Assembly: GCA_031216915.1 (NCBI GenBank)
Contig: CM062296.1
Coordinates: 57,720,584-57,784,583 of the forward strand
Direction: 5' to 3'
Length of the DNA: 64,000 nucleotides
Source of the DNA: Pictodentalium vernedei
Lineage: Eukaryota; Mollusca; Scaphopoda; Dentaliida; Dentaliidae
Shown in pieces: positions 54,674 to 64,000 of the stretch; position 1 is the stretch's first letter, and every line of letters begins with the position of its first letter. The notes under the pieces are model-generated. The model was given only the letters and a program-made list of their open reading frames with translations, was not told where the DNA came from and ran no database searches. The position numbers were made by a program, and so were the translations under genes.

Positions 54674-56499
54674 ATATTTATTATGTCGAAAGTCCATGTA
54701 AATCAAGCGATTTATAATTTTCTCCATAAACAAACAACGGCCCGGAATTTATTTTTCAGGAACCACTATTGATAGCACCGCGCAGAATCATGAACAGTAA
54801 CAGGCACCGGTACGTGTAACCATGGTAATTGTAAACAAATCATCACTTTGCGAAGGGCGATTGCCGTACTTGTTTACAAATGAAACGGATCGCTGCTTGC
54901 CACTGAGATCAGTGCTGCTTGCCAACTCGGCATAATCTGGAGGCCCCTTGCGTACATTTACTGTTGTTACTACCTAAAAAGGACTAATAAAGCAGTTTTG
55001 AACATTAAAAATCACTTTTTTACTGTAGAGCAAACAATAACAATAACGCAACTTGAACTTTGGAGTCGTAAAACAAAGAACTTTTCAGACTACAAATATT
55101 ATCTTCTGCCCATCTTTTTACATATTTAATGTTTTAAATCACAAAATACGGTATCTTGAAAATATTTTCGGAACCTAAATTCTCTTATTTTGTTTTAATT
55201 CAGATTTTGAAAATTCGAAGTGAGGGGAATTGCATCAAAATAGTAATGGCGGCTACTCACCTGATATTAATTAATATCAGGTGAGTAACCCGATACGGTG
55301 GAATCTTTAGAAGGTATTCCAGCATTTTGATTGGACAAACTAACTTTGAGACATAATAAAAACAAATACATAGATGTATGTATATATCGATGTAACAGGA
55401 ATCACCACATAGTAAAGATGTTGTAAATAAAAGTTACAGAGAAAAGCTTATCCTACTAGAAAATACAACGATGTGGGGGTGGGGGGGGGGGGGGGGGGCT
55501 GTGGTTAGCCTTCATCACGAGACTTCCCCAAAGAGCCCTTTTGATGCAAAACGGGTACCAAGGCCATACGACTGTAAGTTAAAGGTACAGAAGTATGGGG
55601 TCCTCGAAACTTGATTCCTAAATACCCTAAATACCCGGATGAGGACGTAAATGGCATGATGTTAATCCTCAATGAAGGATTTCATCGTGGCTTCTTGGCG
55701 TCCCAGATGATACAATCGAATTTATATGTCCTCGTCAATGTAGTTAACTAAGTGTGAAGTGATAGTGGGCAGAGTTTGGGTAAATGGACTGATCTGATTG
55801 GATGACTGACTCTAACAAAAAAGCCGAATTTGTTAAGGAGAAAGAGAGAGGAGATGTAAGGGCGGGGTCTGAGACTTCCCGACATAGAGAGGAGTCAGAA
55901 TGTTAAGAGCATGCCGATCAGAACAGGGGAATTGGCAGAAAGTTGTTTTGACTTCCAGATGTGGATCTTGTTTAGGCCTGATGATACCAGTTGAAGTGTT
56001 CACTTTCATGAAAGAAATGACTGATTTTCGTTGAAGTTTGTTATCTCTCTTGGGAGTAAATAATTGTCGCGACCACCAAGTCGACTACAACTTGTACAAG
56101 AGTTGCTAAGCAGAGATTTCCATTCAAGTCTTGGCTGCCTTTACAGATAACCAAGAGTTGACAGATATCACCGCCCATGTGCTATTCTGGTAATTTGTCT
56201 ATTGTCAGGGGGACTGTCTAATGGTGGCATGCTGAGGGCACATGCTCTGGCAAAAAACTGAAATAGGGCTTTGATGGTTAAGTTGTATTTTTGGAACAAA
56301 TCGCAAAATTACTCTAGATATGAGTTGTATATGTAAATGAATGCCAATGTTGAGCTGAGAGGCAGACATTTGTGGCGCTCTGGTAGAATTAATCACGACA
56401 ACATATTTTGTATTTTCCTGTTTTGAATTCCCCTTTGAATCCATCAGCAAATATCAAAAGTCAGATACCGATTACCAAAACGATACCAGGGTGTGTCAA
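54674..56499. other. Unassigned stretch with a poly(G) tract
   Basis: The G run is at 55475-55498, and a small AT palindrome at 55258-55286. No domain-bearing frame. Confidence 0.5.
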
Positions 56500-57060
56500 C
56501 CTGAAAATACCGAAACCGATTTCAAAATACACAGAACGACATGCGCGCGCGAATTGATTCATCGATATGGCACGAGTGCCAGCGCGGAAAGATAGAACGA
56601 GATGCCGCAGTCCTCGAGTTTTATCATTCCGCGATGGCACAAGTGTCGTTCTGTGTTTATTACACGCCTTCACGTCTATAAAAAAAAAAACAATTATCAG
56701 AAGGACACTCAGCAATTCATTTGACAACTATCACCAAAAACAACACCTTTTATCGCCAACGAAATTTGCGAGGGGAACCCGTGTTAATATTTCGTCCCCT
56801 GAGTTCCAATGTGTTCTATGTGCCTACTGGCACATAGAACACATTGGAACTCAGGGGACGATTTTTAGCTATCGCTAGCGATTCAAGTTGTAATTATGTT
56901 GCACGATTTGTAGAAAATTCCAGTAAAATTTCGCTTCTATTTAAAAATAGTCCGTCAACGATTTCCGTTCTGCACATATGTGCGGCACAGATTTTTATTT
57001 TCCGCACGGTTTAGTGTTGCTGTAGATGGGGAATGCATTGAACAGACGTGTACTAAATCG
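56500..57060. repeat. Hairpin-containing repeat, most complete copy
   Basis: Contains GATGGCACAAGTGTCGTTCT, TTATCGCCAACGAAATTTGC and a hairpin CGTCCCCTGAGTTCCAATGT with TACT loop and complement at 56782-56861. Then TAGCTATCGCTAGCGATTCA and GTCCGTCAACGATTTCCGTT. Parts recur at 21880, 43010, 49547 and 57360. Confidence 0.75.
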
Positions 57061-57359
57061 TAAGATGTGTTTGTCATATTCGTTCTTTATGTAGGTTTTT
57101 AGGTGGTATTTCGACACTTATCGTCGGATCAGTATATGTATTTTACAGAATTCGTTTTACAATACTGTCATTTGGTCCGATCACGACTGGGTCACGATCT
57201 GATTGAAATTATCTGCCCACCCTTCTGTCCACAACAATGTTAAAATTACCCAGAGAAAAGCGCTGTAAATACAGTGTATCCGAAATGCTGTTTGTTCTTG
57301 GCGCAGTTGATTTTTTAGTATTTTTTATTTCAGAAATATTGATTCCACGGGTACGATTG

Positions 57360-57555
57360 TCAGGTATCGCTATCGATTCATGTAGTAATTGCGTTCCAGG
57401 ATTTGTAGAAAACTTCAGTGAAATTTCGCTTCTATTTAAAAATAGTCCGTCAACGATTTCTGTTCCACACATGTGTGCGGAACAGATTTTCTTTTTCCGC
57501 ATGGTCTAGTGTTGCTGTAGATGAGGATTTCATAGAATAGGCGTGTAATAGAAGC
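57360..57555. repeat. Second partial copy of the 56860-57060 unit
   Basis: CAGGTATCGCTATCGATTCA, TTTCGCTTCTATTTAAAAAT, GTGTTGCTGTAGATGAGG repeat the end of the preceding repeat about 500 bases downstream in the same orientation. Confidence 0.75.
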
Positions 57556-57671
57556 CCGTGACTCCAGTCTCTAATAACAACAAATCATAGCATCTAAGTG
57601 CTATCAACACAAAGAGAGGAAGATAAAAGCCAGCCACGTCAGTAACCGCATTTTCCCCCCATGGCTCCAGA

Positions 57672-58018
57672 TTTATTTATTCATTTATTGGTTTTTAAGG
57701 TCACATATTTCTGAACAATCGCTATTCATGACCACGTCGGTTTTACGGGTTAAAGAAGCCGGAATACCCGGAGAGAATCACCAAGCAACGGCGAGCAACT
57801 GTCAGCTCCCCAACATACTAACTCCACACAAGCAGGGTTAGTATTGGTTGAAGAAAAGTGCACCATCGACGTGCAGTACGCCTTAATACACAACGCCACC
57901 GTGCCCCCACGTGGGCAATGGGGATGAATTGTCTTGCCCAAGGACACAGCGTGGTGGATTCGAACCGAGGACCTCTCGGCTTGCAGTCTGCACCTCTACC
58001 GACTGAGCCACCGCATCC
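57672..58018 (-). mobile_element. tRNA-derived SINE, subfamily 1
   Basis: Minus strand: head GGGGATGCGGTGGCTCAGTC, B box GGTTCGAATCC, core CTTGGGCAAGACAATTCATC, tail GTGACCTTAAAAACCAATAA. A deletion near 57950 removes part of the head-core junction. No clear target duplication. Confidence 0.85.
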
Positions 58019-58586
58019 CCCAAGTCCCCCAAATTCAATCGCTTTAATTAACATAACATTGAATGAGTGCATTTTCCACACGTAGCCTACATTGCGAGAG
58101 TATTTTGCAAACATTACTCTGGCAAATAAATGAATAAATAAAATCTTAAATTATAAGGAAAAAAGGGTTACATGTGTTCATATTCATTGCAGATGGGTGT
58201 TGTGGTGGTTAGAAAAGATGTATTTATGCATGTATTATGCGCTTATAAAAGTGAAGCATTTATGAACCATTCGGTTTAGTGGAAGGATACTTTTTTATTT
58301 TTTTTTTAATACTGCACAAATACTAATTATTAGAATTGCTTACTACAATTAAATTTTTACTCTGAAGCACGTCGTCATGGATGCATGAAGGTGTATATCA
58401 GACAGATAATTAAAAGCGTTTTTGTATCTAACAAACCCAGTTGACAGGACCTTTGATAAGATTCGCTCTTGCTGGCAGCAGATTGTCCCCGAATATAAGC
58501 CACCCATTATCTTAATGACAGTGATCAACAAATGAGGCGCCACACCCGAATCTTCGTCCAGCCATTCACCTCCAGGGAATAACCTA
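58019..58586. other. Unassigned stretch
   Basis: AT-rich, no recognised feature. Confidence 0.4.
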
Positions 58587-59113
58587 CAGTTAGAACTAGA
58601 AGTCCTGTTATGAACTGTGCTCTTATCTAGGCGGTGGCGCTGTGTACTAAGGCGTACTGCACGTCGATGGTGCACTTGCCTTCAACCAATGCTAACCCTG
58701 CTTGTGCGGAGTTAGTATGTTGGGGAGCTGACAGTTGCTCGCCGTTGTTCGGTGATTCACCGGCTTCCTCCACCCATAAAAATGTCATGGTCATGATTAG
58801 CCATTGTGTAGAAATATGTGACCTTAAACTCCAAGAAATAAATAATCTAGGCTTAATTGCGCGTAGGAATTGCGCGCAATTGCCATATCGAATGACATCC
58901 AAAGCACGGCAGGTTATCCTGATTACTTATAGCAAACACAGGCAATGTTTCTGCTAATGGACCGCCGGGTTACCCGGAGGTTCATTGGCTGAGACATTGC
59001 TTTTCCACAGGCCATATGTACAGAATTTGATAGCCTTACTATGGTCATAACACGTAGCTTAACGCGATGTTCTATTTGTGCGCATTTCATGACAGGACTT
59101 CTAGTTTTAATTG
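58587..59113. mobile_element. Short TA-type MITE interrupted by a SINE
   Basis: Ends CAGTTAGAACTAGAAGTCC and CTTCTAGTTTTAATTG, flanked by TA. Removing 58633-58852 restores a length of about 307 bp, collinear with the sister copies. Core CTAATGGACCGCCGGG with some decay. Confidence 0.9.
58633..58844 (+). mobile_element. 5'-truncated SINE inside the TA-type MITE
   Basis: Starts at GGTGGCGCTGTGTACTAAGG, ends CTTAAACTCCAAGAAATAAATA. The 8-bp target duplication ATCTAGGC (58625-58632 and 58845-58852) is MITE sequence. The tRNA head is missing. Confidence 0.9.
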
Positions 59114-60353
59114 TACTTACCCCAGAATTTCTGTGTACGATTATCATTTCCGTATATTAAATCGGTAACACTACATATTATGGTATTACATAATAACGTC
59201 ACTATGACAGAAAAAAGTCCAAGTAAAATTGAACCGTCTACACACAGATGTCAACATAATCAAATTGCAAACAACAACTTTTCCCCAAAGTGCACCAAAA
59301 CATTTAACGATTCACCGATGAAGCTCTGTCAAACAAGACTGAATTCCAGGTTGAATCTCGAAGGCCAATTCCTGAAATTAATCTTCAGCTCTTCACTTTT
59401 CCAAGCATTATTTCATCCCTTGAGGTGAAATAACGCCCCCACCTGCAACGCTTTAGGATTGCAGATTGTTCTTTGGTGCACTCAACGGGTAACTTAGAAT
59501 TACCGGCTTAATGGAAACTGACACATGGTTGTAAATCTGTCGTTTTCACTTGATTAAAATTCAGATAAAAACGTGTCTAGATAGAGAACAGAGAGTATTT
59601 GCCGTTTAATTGCTATTAATTATGTGCGGTAACTCGGGAGCTGTTTAATTTGTGACGTTATCCAAATTAAAAGATGACTACTTTTTGCTTGTGCTTTTAC
59701 TTGAGATGACGGAGAGGTCGAATGGAAAGTATTCGTTTCATCATTTCACCTCCTCATACATTCTACGACTTTCACCATGGCGTCGCCGACTGTCGTGTGC
59801 AACTAATTCCGCTGATTGCAGGACTGAACTCGACGAAGAGCATAGGTATACACACGCAAGAAAACTCGGATAAATTCATATCGTAATTGGGCCAATCTCC
59901 CATCTCTAAAAGTACTTAAGGTCTTGAGTATAAACATAATGACAAACTACACACGATAATAATATGAATGTATAGTACAGAACAGACGAAATTTATATCA
60001 CGATACACAGTCTTGAGACATTTGAGTATCACGCGTAACTTGAGAAAAATGAAAATAACTAAGCGCCGAGAACAAACCCATATCAAATTGCACTTGATGA
60101 AATAAAATAGGAGAGCATTTTCACGAATATCGAACATCTGTCTTTATGACACCTTTTAAATATTGCACGTGCAATGACAATGCCGAAGTTTGTAGGGTTA
60201 ACCCCTTGCATGCTGCTGGCGAATATTCCTCCCCAGAACAAAAGGTCTCTTGTCGCTGAATAAGTATAAATTGGGCACATTTAACCAAATTTTGCTCTTG
60301 TAAATTGAATAGTACTGATTGACCAATGATTTCTTTAGTTAAATTGAGACGAA
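59114..60353. other. Unassigned stretch
   Basis: Frames up to 105 codons (59111-59428) have no recognisable domain. No repeat recognised. Confidence 0.45.
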
Positions 60354-60413
60354 TTTTTCATCAAATCTTGTCATGGCTGCCTTGAGGCAGCCATGACTAG
60401 ATTTGATGAAAAA
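60354..60413. repeat. Short hairpin
   Basis: TTTTTCATCAAATCTTGTCA, GGCTGCCTTGAGGCAGCC and complement; arms about 29 bases with one mismatch. Confidence 0.85.
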
Positions 60414-60627
60414 GATTTGGAATATACTCAGTGAGTTAAGAGACAAAGACCGCGCTAAATTTTAGTGCTGGAACATTTTATTTTTATTGTTTGTGGTAGG
60501 TAAAAATTCAAGAGAAGAATAGTTGTTCTGGTCGGCGTCTTTTTCTTGGCACAAATGTTTCGAATTTAAAGAAAACCAATACAAAATTAATGGCACTCGA
60601 TTTTGTTATTTATTATTTGATTATTTA

Positions 60628-60981
60628 TTAATTTATTGGTGTTTAAGGTCACATATTTATGCACAATGTCTAATCATGACCGTGACAGTTTTACGGGTGG
60701 AGGAAGTTAGAGTACCCGGAGAGAACCACCGAGCAACAGCGAGCAACTGTCAGCTCCCCAACATACTAACTCCACACAAGCGGGGTTAGCATTGGTTGAA
60801 GACAAGTGCACCATCGACGTGCAGTACGCCCTAGTACACAGCGTCACCGTGCCCCCACGCGGGCAGTGGAGATGAAGTGTCTTTGCCAAGGACACTACGC
60901 GGTTGCCGCAGGTGGGATTCGAACCGAGGACCTCTCGGCTTGCAGTCTGCACCTCTACCTACTGAGCAACCGCGCCCCCAC
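60628..60981 (-). mobile_element. Full-length tRNA-derived SINE, subfamily 1
   Basis: Minus strand: head GGGGGCGCGGTTGCTCAGTA, B box GGTTCGAATCC, core, tail GTGACCTTAAACACCAATAA. Flanking TTGATTATTTA (60617-60627) and TTGATTGTTTA (60982-60992) match at 10 of 11. Confidence 0.9.
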
Positions 60982-61068
60982 TTGATTGTTTAAAGGTTGT
61001 GATATCCAACTGAATTTTTAATATCCATGTTTTTTTTACATCGTTACTACAAATGATCATATATAGGT

Positions 61069-61130
61069 ATTTATTTATTTATTTATTGGGGTTTAAGGTC
61101 ACATACTTATGCGCAATGGCTGATCATGGC
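61069..61130 (-). mobile_element. Isolated SINE tail, subfamily 1
   Basis: TATTTATTTATTTATTGGGG, TTTAAGGTCACATACTTATG and GCAATGGCTGATCATGG correspond to the last 60 bases of the SINE. Either an extremely truncated insertion or a piece of the partner LINE. Confidence 0.75.
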
Positions 61131-61978
61131 AGTATTATATATAGGTAACTGGTGACATCATTGTAATGGGTTCGAATGCAGATCTCCAGTGTTTCTTCAT
61201 AAAGGTTGTGTCTGATCGAATCTACGTCATTTAAATGCACTATGAATGCATTCACATTGAAACTCATGAAGTTATGTTAAATGAAAGGGAGGTCTGTGTT
61301 CATGGCGTGCGTCGATTTGCTAACAGGAGAAGTGAGTGTGGAAGAAACATTTTTTATTTTTTTTTTAAAGTTCGTCTCACACTTCTGTCGACCAACTGAT
61401 CTCTGTTGCAATCATTGCAAAGGAAACAGGTTGGAGTCACATGCTGCTTTGAATATGTGGCGGGAATAGTCGACAGAAAAATGTCAGGCTCCTTTGTTGT
61501 CGCCAAACAAGAGAGACTGCATCATTTTTTTTGGGGGGGGGGGGGCGGAGGGGGGGGGGGGCATAATTCACGTTTCTCACATTTTCGCAAATGTTTCTCT
61601 ATTACTGATTATTACCGTTTTTGTGGGTTTTTCTGCACTCGCTGAAATTGAGCATTCAGAATGCAGGTTGCGGTACAGGGTGGTATCCATCATAAACGGA
61701 ACCGCTCCAACTGTTCACAATTAGAAAAATATTTACGGGATTGGAGAAGGTGCGTTGTTTCGGATCAATAAAGCAACAAGGTTAAAGTGAGGAAGAAACA
61801 ACGTTTCGAAATGCTCACTCCACTCGCTACCACGTCAACATGTCGCCAACTATCGCCTCTCAGAGAGTTCTTGTTTTGCGCACATCCCTTCAATTTGAAC
61901 GGAAAGAAATGATCCCACAAACATAATAATAATCAAACGATCTGATCTAGAAAGATTTAAATAGCTGGGCAAATGTAT
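61131..61978. other. Unassigned stretch with G-rich tract
   Basis: G-rich run GGGGG..CGGAGGGG at 61531-61561. Frames of 62-79 codons without a domain. Confidence 0.5.
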
Positions 61979-62179
61979 ATTTTAAACTAGAAGTCCTGCC
62001 ACAATTAGCGCAGAAAATGCTCGTTGGTTAATACGCTCCTTACTGCAGAAGCATGAAGTTGTCTGTGTAATGCAAACAATAATGTGCGTTTAGTGAGGTC
62101 GGTAGTGAAATCACAAACTGAACTGATCAAACAGAAACAAAATTTGAAACTGCAGTACATGGAAGGACGACTAGTAGTA

Positions 62180-62420
62180 TTGGGGATATTATTTGTTCCA
62201 CTATTCGGGATCAGTTACCACATGTTGATCAAAATGAATAGCAAGACATGACTGTACTTACTTTTTCGTCAATATTTGGCATGTCTAATAAAGTATTAGA
62301 ACAATAGGTGACATATAGGTCCCTTGGGTCGGGTGCATATATTAAGGTTATTTTCATTATATTGTTATCATTGTAATTACTGCCCATGTCACGTTAATAA
62401 AGACATGCAAACAAACAAAC
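62180..62420 (+). mobile_element. 3' end of the 22976-type LINE
   Basis: AATAGGTGACATATAGGTCC, GCCCATGTCACGTTAATA and the (ACAA)n tail match 23960-24083. Only untranslated sequence remains. Confidence 0.8.
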
Positions 62421-62422
62421 TA

Positions 62423-62668
62423 CAGTACGTGGAGAGTGGATTGTAACAAAATCACCCGCGGAGTGGGTAAGTATCGCTTACAAAATCTGTACATGTGGGC
62501 AAACACACTAGCAATGTTTCAGCCAATGGACCTCCGGGTTTAACCCGGAGGTCCATTGGCGGGAACCTTGCTTGTGATTGTTATACTTTGCAACAAATTC
62601 TCAATTATTACTTGGGTGTAATCTCCACTCTGCGGGTGATTTAGTGGTAATACACTCTCCACGTACTG
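62423..62668. mobile_element. TA-type MITE, CAGTACGTGGAGAGTG ends
   Basis: 246 bp, perfect 16-base ends, flanked by TA. Inserted directly against the LINE tail. Core CCAATGGACCTCCGGGTT and complement. Confidence 0.92.
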
Positions 62669-62979
62669 TAGTAAATCGCTGTGGGATAGATTTGTCACTT
62701 AGTAATTATTTACAATAGTTAATGGCAAAACACAAGAAACACTTGCAAACTTTCATCACAGGGGCCACCAGGTTGCACACGGTGGTCCATTTGATGAACG
62801 TTTGCAAGTGTTTCTTGTACTGTTATGAACAATTATAAATACGTTTCGAGTGGAGAATATATGGCGCTGCGATTAAGTAGTAATCCACTCTCTTCATTCT
62901 GAATGTGTAGGCGAATTTGAATATCTATTTACATTTTACATATACATGTATCAAGTAGAGGTTAGGAATGATGTTAATG

Positions 62980-63033
62980 ATGTCAATATCGCCGCGATAT
63001 AGCCACAGCTGCTAATGTGGTGTAAAACACCAA

Positions 63034-63072
<39 letters not shown>
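62980..63072 (+). mobile_element. Short retroelement 3' piece with (AAAT)n tail
   Basis: GTCAATATCGCCGCGATATA, GTGGTGTAAAACACCAATAA and then about ten AAAT repeats. AATGAT on both sides in host MITE sequence may be its target duplication. The family is unlike the SINE of this window. Confidence 0.65.
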
Positions 63073-63394
63073 ATGATCTCAATTTATTCAATTTATTAGT
63101 ATTGAATTGTTGAGGACTTGCTGTTTTTCTACAAGAATTGAGTTACACCAATGGAGTCGTTTGAGTTTGATAGGGACAAAAAGTGTACTTACTCAGCGCG
63201 CTATTACTTTCAAATAGTGCACAATACAGTGACAGGAATTTTAGTTTCAACAGTATCACTAATACAAATATTGGAAAAGCAAGGCGGGTTCACAGGAAAC
63301 AAACACTAATAGTATATGAAACGCAATTATTGCGGTTCCCTTTTCGATAGGTGACATTCTACAGGGATTTGAGCAAAACGTACAGATAATACAT

Positions 63395-63610
63395 AAAACC
63401 TTTACAATTGCATTTTCAACAACTGTATTTTCTAGCAATGACCTTACATGGGTTAAAATGAACCGTTAGCATTTTCAAAGATCTTGCAATTTGCCAGCTG
63501 GCAAATTGCCATATCTTTTAAATGCTAATGATTCATTTTAGACAGTTATATTAATAGGTAGAAGATATAATTCAACAAAATACAATTATAAAATTGTTAT
63601 AGTATTGGCC
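63395..63610. mobile_element. MITE with TTTACAATTGTATTTTC-type ends, copy 2
   Basis: Left CCTTTACAATTGCATTTTC, right AAAATACAATTATAAAATTG; core GGCAATTTGCC equivalents (GCAATTTGCCAGCTGGCAAA). Confidence 0.75.
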
Positions 63611-63623
63611 CCAGATCGCCAAC

Positions 63624-63830
63624 ACTATAAACCTTTTACAATTGTATTTTCCCGAATTGTATTTTCTACGTGTGAATATAAACAACTAAAATGAATAATT
63701 AACATTTCAAAAGACCTGCAGGTAAACTGTCGCGTCTTTTGAAACGCTAATCATCCTTTTCAATTAGATACTTCAGACACAGAAAATACAATTCTGGAAA
63801 ATACAATTGTAAAGGTTATACAGTATTAGC
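63624..63830. mobile_element. MITE with TTTACAATTGTATTTTC ends, copy 3
   Basis: Left ACTATAAACCTTTTACAATT, right GAAAATACAATTGTAAAGGT. The core differs (AAAAGACCTGCAGGTAAACTG) from copies 1 and 2. Confidence 0.8.
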
Positions 63831-64000
63831 TCAAGATCAGGACCCAGTCGCCGCTCCGTTCGAAATTTTCGGAACGCTTTTGCAATGACTTCTCATTTCG
63901 TTTTTCGTTGCCGCCGGGATGTCGGTAACATATGCACATATTTTCTTCAGACTCATGATTTTGTTGTATGCTACATAAACTTTTATCAGTGGATAGGACA

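Larger units (their letters stand above)
61979..63253 (+). mobile_element. Long TA-type MITE with three nested insertions
   Basis: The ends (AAACTAGAAGTCCTGCCA near 61984; AGGAATTTTAGTTTCAACAG at 63253) and the interior are collinear with 11392-12093. Interrupted by a LINE tail (about 62180-62420), a TA-type MITE (62423-62668) and a short LINE or SINE 3' piece with an (AAAT)n tail (62980-63072). Confidence 0.8.

Noticed and set aside
58349-58902. Minus-strand ORFs over the SINE at 58633
   Set aside because: They are readings of the SINE consensus, repeated wherever the SINE occurs.

Overview
This window looks like gene-poor DNA from an animal genome, probably a marine invertebrate. It is AT-rich, and nearly everything recognisable is transposon-derived: a tRNA-derived SINE family, LINE fragments with an APE-type endonuclease and reverse transcriptase, a Penelope-like element, and dozens of short non-autonomous DNA transposons (MITEs) with hairpin centres. 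I cannot name the species. No bacterial operons, tRNA or rRNA genes, CRISPR arrays or convincing multi-exon host genes are visible.

Layout. 1-0.5 kb: a satellite of interleaved inverted repeats. 0.7-2.2 kb: the only intact and plausible gene, a single-exon C2H2 zinc-finger protein with a CCAAT/TATA-like promoter and polyadenylation signals. 2.8-22.8 kb: SINE relics and many MITEs. 22.8-25 kb: a long MITE broken by a truncated LINE and a SINE. 26.5-27.9 kb: six tandem copies of a unit of about 239 bp. 28.4-35.7 kb: a nearly complete but decayed LINE (ORF1 plus endonuclease/reverse transcriptase), broken by three insertions that themselves carry MITEs. 37.5-40.1 kb: a MITE cluster and two oppositely oriented Penelope-like fragments. 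40-50 kb: more MITEs and a LINE 3' end. 50.5-52.2 kb: a giant composite palindrome that carries a copy of a LINE/MITE junction. 52-64 kb: MITEs, SINEs and unexplained DNA.

The MITEs sort by target-site duplication. TA-flanked elements starting CAGT look Tc1/mariner-like. TTAA-flanked elements starting CCCTTTACC look piggyBac-like. Elements with 8-bp duplications starting TAGGGCTG, TAGAGCTG or CAGGGATG look hAT-like. Families with different ends share very similar hairpin cores, which suggests modular exchange. Nested insertions with preserved target duplications give a relative chronology. No transposase gene is visible, so the MITEs must have been mobilised from elsewhere. Boundaries without a stated target duplication are approximate to about 5-20 bp.
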